DNA of 64,000 nt from DASXUX01 sp036504595. Its GTDB lineage: Bacteria; Planctomycetota; SZUA-567; H5-PLA8. A program made the position numbers and the translations under genes. Shown here piece by piece: positions 36,590 through 47,400 of this stretch (the first letter of the stretch is position 1; every line of letters starts with the position of its first letter). The notes below the pieces were generated by a model, which made no database searches, was not told where the DNA came from, and was given only the letters and a program-made list of their open reading frames with translations. The stretch spans positions 81,814-145,813 of the forward strand of contig DASXUX010000069.1 in NCBI GenBank assembly GCA_036504595.1, written 5' to 3'.

Positions 36590-38527
36590 TTACCAGAAGA
36601 CCTGGAAGTTCAGGACGAGGTTGTTGTTCTTGACTTCACGGAGCTGGCGGCGATCGAAGCTGGTGCTCACGCCCTGGTTCTCTTCATCAACCATGTTGTA
36701 GTTCAACTGAATCTTGGCCGCCTGACCGCAGATGTAGTAGTTGATGCCGCTGGTAAGCACCCGGGTGTGGAAGATGCGCATCTGCCGTCCAGGCTGATCC
36801 AAGCTCTGGAAGAACAGGTTGCCCATGTTCTCAAAGCGAAACGCGAATTCCATCGGCAGCAGCATCTTGCTGTAAAGTGTGCTTTTGCACTTCAGCGCAT
36901 CCGCGAAGATACTGTCGGAGAGCTTGTAGCCGGCCGCAGCATACCAGCCAAAGGTGTCGAACGACCCGGGCCACGTAGACGCCGCATCGGGGAAGCTGGC
37001 GACTTCGCCGGGAGCGAACCGGTCGTGGATGTGGCCGCCTTCGCCGCGGAACCACGTCCCGGCCAGCGGGCCGCGCGGCTTATACATCGCCCATCCGTAG
37101 AAGTATTTGTGCAGAGCCCGCGTGCGATTGAGGCCCTCGAGCGCGTCGGTGCCTGCGTTGCGGCCGGTGCTGCCGGAGCGGCCTTCCCAGCCGTACAAGA
37201 TGCTGCCGCCGAACTCCAGATCGCCCCACTTCTCATTATTCCACACCGGCCGCCCCAACACGGTCAGGACCAGATCTTTCTCGTTATTATCATCGGCGCG
37301 GTTGTAGCGAGACTGGAACGCGGTGCCTGCGCCATTGAAGCCGCCGAGCCAATACTGGTACCTGCTGTCCATCCAGGATCCATGGGCCTGAACGCCGGCG
37401 TCGCGTACGGAGGCCATCTGGGTGATCATTGAGCGCTCGATGAAGTCGAGTTCCTTTTCATCACGCGTTCCTTCTTCGCCAAGGTGCCGCTTGAACTGGC
37501 CAATCGAAAAATCGTGGTGCGGGATGAAGTTGTGGTAGTTGATGTACGCATCTTGCAGCAGTTTATTTGTGAAGCCCGTGCCGTTGCGCACAGCATCCAC
37601 GCGCACGTTGTCGATCGGCACCGGCGTCAAGGAGTTCTCCAGCGCAGTGCCTTGCATCGCGAAACCGGCGTTCGTGAAGTTGTCGCTTTCACCGGAGACG
37701 CCCGTCCCCTGGTTGCTTGGGAATGACGGGAACGAAGCCGCCTCGCGTGCCGGATCGATCATGATGTGAGCGGAGATGTTTTCCGTCAGATCCAGATTGA
37801 AACGGATTTCAGCGCGGCGGATACGGAATGAATCCGCCGTGTTGATGTCGTTCTGGCCGTAATGCGAGAACGTCCCAGCCGCAGCCTTGGAATCCACCCA
37901 CGCTTTCAGGTCCTTCTGGAACGAATAGTACCAGACCTGTAGCAGGCCATCGATCTGCAGTCTGCCATGTCCGGAGGTGACCGGCGGATTGCGACCGTAC
38001 TTGTCATTCAGCGCATCGCGGACCAGATTGTCTGTCGCACCAATGGGCCGCGCGCCCACCTGCTGCTGCTCGCGCAGCAGGCGGTTCTCGTTCTTCAGGC
38101 GTTCGAAATCTTCAGGAGTGAAGTTGGCCGGATAAAATTCGGAACTGCCGGCCGACTGCCCAGGCGCGGAGGACTTCTTCAGTGTTTCGTTCTCTTTGCG
38201 CAGCCGGTCACATTCGGCCTGGATTAGCTTCGCGCGCAGCTTCTCATTTTCCGAGCGCAGTTTGGTCTGCTCTTCGGTCAGCGGCAGGTAGCCTGGATTG
38301 GTTTTCTCTTGAGTTTCCACCGACTTGCGCAGAAGCTCGTTGGCCTTCTTCAGCCGTTCGATTTCTGCACGAACCGCATCGACCTGAAGCTGCTTGTTCT
38401 CTTTCAGCAGCCGCTCTCGCTCATCCTGCACCGATACGTTTTGCGCTGGCTCCTGCTCGGCCGAACAACGAACACAGAAGAACCCGAAACAGACCGCCGC
38501 CGAGACGAACAGATTCGCAAGCTCCAT
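36590..38527 (-). CDS. OprP-type phosphate-selective porin with N-terminal coiled coil
   Basis: The 645 residues begin with a hydrophobic signal (LANLFVSAAVCFGFFCVRCSA). A coiled coil of about 110 residues follows (LLKENKQLQVDAVRAEIERL, LRSENEKLRAKLIQAECDRL), then a porin barrel of the OprO/OprP type (GRLQIDGLLQVWYYSF, FRIRRAEIRFNLDLTENISA, DFSIGQFKRHLGEEG) ending in the aromatic NLVLNFQVFW. The coiled coil may reach toward peptidoglycan, as in planctomycete porins. The start is uncertain: ATG 38527 gives the best signal peptide but has no clear ribosome-binding site. Confidence 0.75.
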   Translation of the reverse strand: MELANLFVSAAVCFGFFCVRCSAEQEPAQNVSVQDERERLLKENKQLQVDAVRAEIERLKKANELLRKSVETQEKTNPGYLPLTEEQTKLRSENEKLRAKLIQAECDRLRKENETLKKSSAPGQSAGSSEFYPANFTPEDFERLKNENRLLREQQQVGARPIGATDNLVRDALNDKYGRNPPVTSGHGRLQIDGLLQVWYYSFQKDLKAWVDSKAAAGTFSHYGQNDINTADSFRIRRAEIRFNLDLTENISAHIMIDPAREAASFPSFPSNQGTGVSGESDNFTNAGFAMQGTALENSLTPVPIDNVRVDAVRNGTGFTNKLLQDAYINYHNFIPHHDFSIGQFKRHLGEEGTRDEKELDFIERSMITQMASVRDAGVQAHGSWMDSRYQYWLGGFNGAGTAFQSRYNRADDNNEKDLVLTVLGRPVWNNEKWGDLEFGGSILYGWEGRSGSTGRNAGTDALEGLNRTRALHKYFYGWAMYKPRGPLAGTWFRGEGGHIHDRFAPGEVASFPDAASTWPGSFDTFGWYAAAGYKLSDSIFADALKCKSTLYSKMLLPMEFAFRFENMGNLFFQSLDQPGRQMRIFHTRVLTSGINYYICGQAAKIQLNYNMVDEENQGVSTSFDRRQLREVKNNNLVLNFQVFW

Positions 38528-38733
38528 CTGAGATTTCGAGAATATGGCCACAGGGGCTGTCGACCTCGCGAACCAGGATTGGCGGACAACGGCTCGGATG
38601 ACGTAGACCGATCGATATATATACTGGATGACTTTCCCAGTCAACCAATTATTTGGCATGAACGTGAGGGTGGCTCTCACCATCCAATATCTATCCAACG
38701 GCATTGAAGATCCCCCCGCAGCTCAATTAAGTG

Positions 38734-40053
38734 TTACTTTTCGTTAATGTTCGCGCTGCGCCTTTGTTCCTCATTAAGCTGGCGCAATGTTGCCGTGGCC
38801 TTCTCCCTGACCGCGGCATTGTCCTCGAATTCCACCAACAACGCTTTTATCTGCTCCTCGGCGGCGGCGAAGTCCTTCAGCCGCTGGGCGTATTCTGCGA
38901 GCCTGAACATGCATTCAGCTCTCAACTGCGGCGCCTTGACAGTCTTTAGCTGCGCCTGCACCGCACTTTGGGCCTCCGCCACCAGCTTCATCTGACAGAA
39001 GAAAGACTCCAGCGCCGTCGGCCCCGCCACGTCGTTGTTCTGATTGGACACATGCTCCTTGGCCCAAGCGACTGCTTCCTCTTGCTTGCCCGCCTGAAGA
39101 AGCATGTGCGCGGCTTGCAGATGAGCTCCCGGCGCCATGCCAGGATGCACGCCCGCAATCTTCCGGTACGTGTCAGCCGCTTTCCCGAACTCCTTCGCCT
39201 GCTGATAGGTATCGGCTAAACGCGACAGCCACGTCGCATCATTTGGCCGGGCGTCAGCAAGTTTCCGGTATACTTCGCTGACTTTCTTCGGATCGTGGTT
39301 GCCGTAGCCGTACAAGTCTCCCACGCGCTCCAGCAGAGCCATATCCTCCGGATTCTTTGCCAGCGCCTTCTCGCTCTCGCCCAGGACTTTGGCCAGCTTG
39401 CCGTCTTGCTGCTGCCATAGGGCCACCAACTGGCGCCAGGCCGCTGTTCTCTGCGCGGCTTCACGCCGTTGTTCCCTCTCGCTTCGGCCCGGCGTTGCGC
39501 GGTCTTCGGAAACGTCGAGTAGCAGCTCCTCGGCTTTCGCGTTCTCCCCGGCCTGCTGGTAGATGTTGGCCAGCGTCATCCCCAAATTCACGCGTTGAGC
39601 GCCGTTGCCGGGGTCCTTCAGCAGTTCCTCGTAACAGGCCGCCGCCCCCGTCCAGTCCTTCTTGCGCTGCAGAAGAACGCCGCGGCTGGTCAACGCCTGC
39701 TGCTTCTCCGCTGGGTCTTTTGCCGCCGACTCCGCTATGCGCAGCATCTCCTCCGCGCGGCCGAGCGCGCCATGATTCAGATGCACATGCAACAGATCCA
39801 TCGCGTACCGGAAGCTGGTAACGTCATCGCTCTCATTTGGCAGCGACGCGGCTTCGCTCCGGTTGCTCGTCAGCTCCGCAGCCCGGGCGGCCGCCGCCCG
39901 CTGCGCTTCAAGGCCCTTAACAAGTGCGGCCCGCTCTGCATCTCTGGCCTGCGCCACGCGGGTAGCCCGAAAGAAGAAGAATCCCCCCGCGCAGACGCAC
40001 AGCGCCGCGCAGACAACGAGAACCGTAGCGGGAATTCCCCCCGATGGCTTCAT
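38734..40053 (-). CDS. Membrane-anchored TPR protein
   Basis: The 439 residues begin with one N-terminal transmembrane helix (ATVLVVCAALCVCAGGFFFF), then helical TPR-like repeats through the rest: AMDLLHVHLNHGALGRAEEM, NLGMTLANIYQQAGENAKAEE, WLSRLADTYQQAKEFGKAADTYRKIAGVHPG. It is likely a scaffold outside the cytoplasm. It starts 32 bases after the stop of another TPR gene, so the two form an operon and probably one complex. ATG 40053 follows GAGGGAG. Reading further upstream in this frame only yields the antisense shadow of its neighbour. Confidence 0.72.
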   Translation of the reverse strand: MKPSGGIPATVLVVCAALCVCAGGFFFFRATRVAQARDAERAALVKGLEAQRAAAARAAELTSNRSEAASLPNESDDVTSFRYAMDLLHVHLNHGALGRAEEMLRIAESAAKDPAEKQQALTSRGVLLQRKKDWTGAAACYEELLKDPGNGAQRVNLGMTLANIYQQAGENAKAEELLLDVSEDRATPGRSEREQRREAAQRTAAWRQLVALWQQQDGKLAKVLGESEKALAKNPEDMALLERVGDLYGYGNHDPKKVSEVYRKLADARPNDATWLSRLADTYQQAKEFGKAADTYRKIAGVHPGMAPGAHLQAAHMLLQAGKQEEAVAWAKEHVSNQNNDVAGPTALESFFCQMKLVAEAQSAVQAQLKTVKAPQLRAECMFRLAEYAQRLKDFAAAEEQIKALLVEFEDNAAVREKATATLRQLNEEQRRSANINEK

Positions 40054-40085
40054 GCTCCCTCGTCCGGTTAGGGTATCAGCAGCTA

Positions 40086-41297
40086 CTACGGCTGCTGCAG
40101 ATTCAGATCGCCGAGCTTGCCTTGCTCGTCGTAGAGCTTGACCATGGCGGCGTTCACTTGCGTGCGGACCGTCTTGTTGTCCCGGAACTGCCGCAGCAGG
40201 GCCAGCAGATACTCCTCGGCCTTGCTGAAATCTTTGCGCCGGCGGCAGGATTCGGCCGCGGCCAGCAGACAGGACGTGATGTCTTCGGCCGACTGCGACA
40301 AACTCGCCGCCTTCACGAACGTCTCTTCGGCCTTCAGCGGCATGGAAGCGTTGGTGTAGAACCCGGCAAGTCCGACCGTCTCGAGCGCCGTCTTGGCCTT
40401 GGACGTGAGCTCCTTTTCGATCTTCGCCACGGCTTCTTCGCGCTTGCCGGACTGAACCATCAGGATCGCGCAGCGAACGTCGATATCCCACGCGGCCGCC
40501 TTTTCCACGACCGGAATCAGGTCCTGATAGACCTTGATCGCCTTCTCATACTGCTTCTGGCGCTCGTACAGGCCGGCCAGCCGCAGACGCGGTTCGGTTT
40601 CCTTGGCGCCCAGTTCGGCGAGCTTGGCGGTGTAGGTCTCGGCCTTCTTGGTGTCCGGCAGAATGTCCGTGTAGATCGTCGCCAGCCGCTCCAGCGTGTT
40701 CGCGTCTTTCCCATCCTTGTCGGCGCTGACCGTCAGAGCGGTAAGGGTGGTATCGAGCTGCGCGCGATTCTCTTTCCAGAACGCGATCAGCCGCTTCCAA
40801 CCCTCCGCGCGCACACCCACCGAATACTTCGCATCGGTGAGAGCCAGCAGCGCCGCTTCGGCCTTCGCGGGGTCCTTCAGCTTGTCGTAGGCCTGCGAGA
40901 TCAGCGCGCCCAGGACAACCTGGTCGTTGGGCTGGGTCACAAGGGTCTGGATGGACTCGTATTCAGCGGCGGCGTCCTTCCACTTGTCCTGCTTTTGCAG
41001 CGCCGCGCCGCGCATGAAGTGCGCTCTCAACACCAATGGGTCTTTGGTATTGGTGCCGAGTTTGATGGCCTGTTCGAGAACGCTCTCGGCGACCTCGTTG
41101 GCCCCGTACTTCATGTGCACATCGGCCAGCTCCAGGCGGTAACTGATCTGAGTCTGCATCTTCTTGGCTTCGTCTTCAGGCGCTGCCTTGGTATCCGCAG
41201 CCTTCGGCGGATCGGCTTCAGCAGCCCGGATTTCACAGACGCTGAGCGCAAGAAACGCAGCCACCAGCACCGGAATAACACGCGCGACTCTATGCAT
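40086..41297 (-). CDS. Secreted TPR protein
   Basis: The 403 residues have a signal peptide (VIPVLVAAFLALSVCEIRAAEA) and then TPR-type helical pairs (ISYRLELADVHMKYGANEVAESVLEQAI, LVLRAHFMRGAALQKQDKWKDAAAEYESIQ, LRLAGLYERQKQYEKAIKVYQDLI). It resembles the next gene in layout and may be an old duplicate of it. AAAGGAGTCGAA precedes ATG 41297. The partner is unknown. Confidence 0.75.
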   Translation of the reverse strand: MHRVARVIPVLVAAFLALSVCEIRAAEADPPKAADTKAAPEDEAKKMQTQISYRLELADVHMKYGANEVAESVLEQAIKLGTNTKDPLVLRAHFMRGAALQKQDKWKDAAAEYESIQTLVTQPNDQVVLGALISQAYDKLKDPAKAEAALLALTDAKYSVGVRAEGWKRLIAFWKENRAQLDTTLTALTVSADKDGKDANTLERLATIYTDILPDTKKAETYTAKLAELGAKETEPRLRLAGLYERQKQYEKAIKVYQDLIPVVEKAAAWDIDVRCAILMVQSGKREEAVAKIEKELTSKAKTALETVGLAGFYTNASMPLKAEETFVKAASLSQSAEDITSCLLAAAESCRRRKDFSKAEEYLLALLRQFRDNKTVRTQVNAAMVKLYDEQGKLGDLNLQQP

Positions 41298-41405
41298 TTC
41301 GACTCCTTTTCCACACGTCGAAAAAGCCCTGAACTCTTGTGAACGGGACGCCAAAGCTTACGTGACAAACCCGTCATCTTCCACTTGCTTTCACTCGCTC
41401 AACAA

Positions 41406-41434
41406 AGAGGGAGAGGCTCGCGGCCTCTCCCTCT
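41406..41434 (-). terminator. Intrinsic terminator of the giant surface protein gene
   Basis: AGAGGGAGAGGC and GCCTCTCCCTCT form a perfect 12-bp stem with a 5-base loop, 26 bases past the stop at 41461. In the transcript the stem is followed by a U-rich UUGUU. It separates the giant gene from the TPR operon downstream. Confidence 0.75.
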
Positions 41435-41460
41435 CGCACTGCCCACTTTCGCGCATGTGC

Positions 41461-44400
41461 TTAGTTCAGTACCCACCAGTTGACCGTCGACGTATCCGCC
41501 CCGCTGGTGCTGTGGATGATGAAGCTGGTTCCTGCCGTGATCGTGTCGGTGTAAAGGTTACCAGCTACACCGGTCGGCGCACCCTTGTAGCAGACCATGA
41601 TCACAGAGCCAGCAGTCACAGCAGTCGTATTGACCGTTACCTGACCAGCGACCAGCGTCGCCGTGCCAGCGATTCCCGCCGCGCCAGTGGCAACATTGAG
41701 TTTGTTCAGCGTGGTCGCACCCGTGAACGTCTTGTTTCCTCCGATAGCCGCCTGAGCAGTTGTCAGGTCCACGAAGTTCTGCGTATTCGAACCCGTACCG
41801 CCATTGGAAATCGGCAGCACGCCTGTCACCTTTGTGGTTAGATCCACTGAGGTATTGGTCAGCGCCGTACCCAACAGGTTGCCAGCCGCATTCGTGATCG
41901 TCGTCGGACCCGAGCCTGCGGTGATCGTGCCGCCAACAGTGATATTGTTGATATTGTTGATGCTGTCTCCGGCGAAGCTCGTGACCCCGGAGCCAGAATC
42001 AATCGTGACGCCATTGGCGCCGCCGGTGGACGCCAGGGTCAGCGCACCGGTGCCCACCAGTGAGGTGGCAGCCACTGAGACAGTGTTGCTGCCTGAGGTC
42101 AGCGTCAGGGTGTTCGCGCCCGTCGTCTGCACGTTCAGTGCGCCGGCGTTGGTCACCAACGGGGTCGTAACGCTGGTGGTGGCCGTTGCGGTTGTTGTGC
42201 TCACACCTGCACTGCCGGTCAACAGCGCAGTGAAGGTCTTCGCGCCACCGATAGCGGCCTGCACGGTGGACAGATCGACGAAGTTCTGCGTGTTCGAGCC
42301 TGTACCGCCGTTCGCCAGAGGCAGAACGCCGGTGACGTGCGCCGTCAGATCGACCTTGCCGTAAGCGGGCGCAGAACCGACGCCGCCGGAGAGCAGCACG
42401 TTTCCGAGCGCCACGTCAGCCAACTGCCCCATCGCCGCCGCGCCGTTCCCGATCAGCAGGGTTCCGGCCGCCGGGCTGACAACGCCCGTCCCGCCGTTCG
42501 CTACTCCCACCGTTCCGGTGACGTTCCCAGCGGTGCCGCTGATATTGCCAGTGATCGTGCTGCCGAACGTCTTCGCACCGTTGATCGTCTGCACGCCTTC
42601 GGTCATCACAAAGCTGGCATTCACTCCAGCGTCCGGAATCGAATACGCCCGGTTCGCAGCCTGCGCCGCAGCCGAGATCGTCGCATTCGTGCCGCCCGTC
42701 GGGAAAACGACCTGGGTCGCCGTGGCCGTTGTGAATACACCCGTGCTCGCAGTGCCTGCGCCGATCGTCGTGCCGTTGATCGAGCCGCCCGTGATCGCCA
42801 CGGCGGTGGCATCCTGCGTCGCCATCGTGCCCAAGCCCAAGTTGGTCCGCCCCGCAGCGGCATTCGCCACGTTGATCAGGCCACGGCCGTAAGCCGTGAT
42901 CCCTGTCGCCGCCAGTGTATTCGCCGCAGAAGTATAGAGGATATTGTCGATCCCGATTGCGTTCAGACCGGTGCCGCCGCTGGTGACGGGCAACGTACCC
43001 GTCAGGTTCCCGACCGCCAGCGCGCCGCTAAAGGTTCCAGCCGTGATCGTGCCGGTCACGGTGGCGTTGCCGCCGATTGTGGCGCTGCCGGACAGGTACA
43101 GGTCTCTCCACCGCGTCGCGTTCACACCGATGTCATACGTCGCATTCGTGGACGCAACCAGAGCGCCCGTCGCGCCCGGCGTGACCACGACGTTGTTGGC
43201 GCCAGCACCCGAACCGGCAACCAAGGTCAGTGCCGCCGTGTTGGTGACTGTCGGCGTCGTGACGCTGGTGGTCGCAGAGACCAACGGGGTCGTGACACTG
43301 GTGGCGAAGTTCGGGTTGGCGACCACGTTCAGTGTGGTGGCTGCGCCCAGACTCACTGCGCCGCCGCCACTCAGGTTCGTGCCCGCGGTCACCGTCACTG
43401 CGCTGTTCGCCAACGCACCATTGGCCACCGAGAGCGGCTCGATCGCCTGGCCGCGCAGCGTGCCCGTCGCGTTTGTAAGGACCGTGCCAGCGCCGCTGCC
43501 CGCGGTGATCGTTCCATCCAGATCCAAATTCCCGGTCGCGGTAATCGCACCCGTCACGTTGGTCGCGCCAACAAGGTTGATGGCCCCCGTGCCGTTCGGA
43601 GTCAGAACGATATTTCCATTGCTGCCTGCGCCGGTAATGATGTTCACCGCGTTCGTGGCGGCCGTACCGCCGCTGATCGTCACGTTGCCGGTGGCCGTAA
43701 TGTTCGTGCCGACGCCCGTAATGCTGCCGGCGTTGGTGATATTGCCCGTGTTGTTATTCAGTCCGCCGGTGATCGACGCGCCGCCGCCGGAAACGGTCAA
43801 AGCGCCGGCCATCGTGGTGGCGCCCGTGTTATCGAGGACGAACCTGTTCAAACCGCCGTACTGCACGTTCATTAGTGTTCCGGCGCCATTCGCTTTGTTC
43901 ACCCAAATAGAGGGGTTGGCATCATTCACGTTGTCGTTCTGCGCGGAAGCACCCGGGTGCAACTGAACGTAACCGCCCACTCCCGCGAGGCTTGGCAGGT
44001 CAGCCAGCGCCAAAGCGCGGAAGGTCGGAGCCAGAGGGCCACCGCCATTCGGCCCCGCAAAGACGACGTTGTTCGCGGCCGTCGCGACGCCCGTGCCACC
44101 GTTGGCCACCGCAACCTGGCCCACCAGATCGCCCGTCGCCAGCGCGGACATCGTGACGTTCGTGCCGTCACCGCGCAGGTAGCGTTGATTTGTCACCGCT
44201 CCAGCCAGGCTGTTCATCGCCGCCTGCTGGGTGCCCGCACCCGTGCCGCCTCTTGCGACCGGCAGAGTGCCGACGGCAATGTTCGCAGCGTCGAGGCCCG
44301 TCAGGGCCGCGCCGTTTCCAGTATGCGTGCCGCTGAGAGTGCCGGCGGTCACCGTGCCGGTAGCCGTGATGTTCAAGGCGCCGGTAATGCTATTGCCGCC

Positions 44401-47400
44401 CAGGTTCAGGTTGGCGCCGAGCGGTGAGTTCAGGTTAACGGTCGAACCCGTGATATTGACAACGCCCGTGCCCGGAGCAATCAGTCCGAGATTGGCGTTG
44501 TTGGCGCTGGTCACCGTCAAAGCGCCCGTGCCCTGAACTGTCGTGCCGGCCACGGAAACGATGCCGCTGCCAGCCGTCAAGGTGACGTTCGTCGCACCAG
44601 CGCTCTGCAAGTTGGCTCCGCCGCCTTTGGCCAGAGTCAAGGTGCCGCCGACGGCCGCGCCCGTGTAAGCACTGATCGAAACGTTGCCGTCCGTGCCGGC
44701 CACTCCGTTGCCGCCGCGCAGCACAAGATCGCTGTTGGTCGCCGTCGTTTGAACCGTCAACTGGCCGGCTCCCTCAATCACTCCAGGAGCCGAAGTCAGC
44801 CGCACTGTTCCGCTGGCGGGACTCAGTGTGATATTCGAACCACCGGTGCTGCTCAGGCCGAGAACGCCGCCCGCGCCGGTCGTCGTGATGTTCAGAGCGC
44901 CGGCAGCCTGAATCGCCGTCGCGTTCAAAGCCAGGGTGTTATTGGCCGCGGTCAACGTCAGGCCCGCGCCGCCGCCGCTGGCTACCGTCAAGGCGCCCGC
45001 GCCGGTGATGCTCTGCCCAGCCGCCACGCCCATGCCCGCGTTTGCGACGATTTGATTGCTGAAGGTCTTGCCCCCCGCGACGGTCTGACCGGTCGTCAGG
45101 TCCACATACAGTCCGGAGAGATTCGGAACGTCGGCGACTGCAATCGTCCCAACCGCCCACGTGCCAGCGCCGCTGGAGCGCAGGTATTCGCCCGCCACCG
45201 TCGGGGCCGCCGCGATGCCCGTACCGCCATTCGCGATCGGCAGGACACCGGTCACGCCCGCGGTCAGGCTTAGCTGCCCGTACACGGATGGGGTGCCAAC
45301 GCCCTGGCCGATCAGCACGGTATTCAACGCACCGGTGCCCACGCCGCCGTTTGCAATTCCCAGCACGCCCGTGACGTCGCCGCCCGGCATCGCCAAGTTC
45401 ACCGCTCCCCACGCCGGCGCCGCACCCGTGCCGCGCAGGACTTGCCCGGCCGCACCCACGGCAGTCGCCGTTGACGCACCGGCGCCGCCGCCGAGCACCA
45501 CGCCGTTCAGAGTCAGTCCGCCGCTGCCGCCATTCGCGACCGGCAGAACGCCCGTAATGAAGTTCGCGCCACCGGCCAAGTTCACCGGAGCGTAGCCCAG
45601 CACCGTTGCGCCGTTGATGACCTGGAGAACGTTTCCGGTCGTCAGCCCGCCGCCGATCGCCTGTGCCGAAGCGCCGTTGACGCGGCCGACCGTCAGGGCG
45701 CCGCCAGCGGCCAGAGTCGCATCGCCGGAAACACTCGCCGGAGCGTACAGGTTGCCAGCCGTGCCGACCAGAATCTGGCCGGCCGTCGGAGCCGTGGTCA
45801 CGCCCGTGCCGCCTTGCGCCGGCTGCACGGTATTGAGAGCTGCGCTGAGGATATGCCCGGTCGCATCGGTCAACTGGATGTTGGGGGTGCCGGCGTACAG
45901 CAGACCATCGGCGTAGAGATTGCGTCCGATGTTCAGATCGCGCCATGCGGCCGTCCCGTTGCCGAGATCGTAGGTGTTGTCGGCCGTGGGAAGGAGGTGC
46001 CCCGCCGTCGTGATCGTGTTGTTGCCCAGCGAGATACTCGACAGGGTCGCGCCAAGGGCCGTCTTCGCAGCCAGATCAACCGTCGCACCGCCGCTGCTGG
46101 CAATGGAAACACTCGCGCCGGCGGCCAGAGACATGGCGCCGATGCTTCGGAATGTGCCGCCGGTGCTGGTGATATTTCCAGCAGCGTCCACCAACAACCC
46201 GGTGTTCTGAACCCAGGTGGTGCCGGTGCCGCGAATCGTCGCGTCCAGCGTATTGTTGGCCGGGAAGTCCGAGGTCAACATGATCGTGCCGCTCTTGTTC
46301 GGCAGTTCATAGGTCTTGTCGGACGTGTCCACGGTCGTGGCCTGCAGAGTGCCCGCGAACGCGTTGCCCGAATTGTAGAACTTGGTCGAACCGGACGTGG
46401 TGTTTGCGCGGCCCAGCGCCAAGCCGCCGCCGCTCATATTGAACGTCTGCGACGTCACCTGGAAGACGTCCGCGGCCGTGTCACCCAGCGTCACGCTGCC
46501 GCTCGCCACCAAGTTGGCAACATTCGCGTTGCCAGCGGTGAACGACGTCGGGATCAGCAAGTTGCCGTCGGCCGAGTTCAACGTCAAGGCCGTGCCTGCG
46601 CCGCTGCTGATGGTCAACGCGCCCAGGCCGGCGAGCGTTCCGCCAGCCTTGACCGTCACGTTGCCCGTGGGATTCAGTACGAGATTGGCCGCGCTGTTGA
46701 GGGTCAGATCGCCCGCTCCGCTGCCGATCGTCGAAGTCTGTACGCCCGCGCCGGCGATCAGCAGGTTGTTGACGGTCGTGTTGGCCGTCGTGACGGCAAC
46801 GCGCGTGGCGTTGCCGGTCTGCAGCAGAACGTTTCCGCCCAAGGCCGAGTTGACGATTGCACTGCCGGTTCCCTGCGCGTTCAAGGTGGTGTTGGCGTTG
46901 TTGGCGGCTTGAACCGTCAGCGCTCCGAAGCCGTTGATGTTGGGGCCGACATTCACGATGTTCTGGTTGTTCATGTCGAGTGCGGCGCCCATCACCAGGT
47001 TATTGAACTGCTTGGCGCCGTTGATGACCTGATTGCCCCAGCTCATGACGAAATCCGCGTCGTGCTGTGTGTCCGGAATGGAGTAGATCTGGCTGCTGGT
47101 CTGAGCAGCATTCTGAATGGTTGTGGCGATGCCCGGAGAATTGTTGATGGCCTTGAAAATCAACGAGCCGTTTCCGGCCGTTGGCGGAATCAGTTCAATG
47201 GAGCCGGTTCCGTCCTGCAATACCTTGGTGTTCTCCACCCACTGCGCGATCGTGCCGTTGTAGCGCAGAGAGGACTTGTCGCTGGCCGGACTGGGAAGCA
47301 TGCCGCTCACGCTAGCCCAGCCCAGAGCGCCGGTAACGCCGTCGGTCTGGAGGAACTGGTTCGGGAGGCCGATGCTGCCAGGCAGGGTCAAGTTCACGTT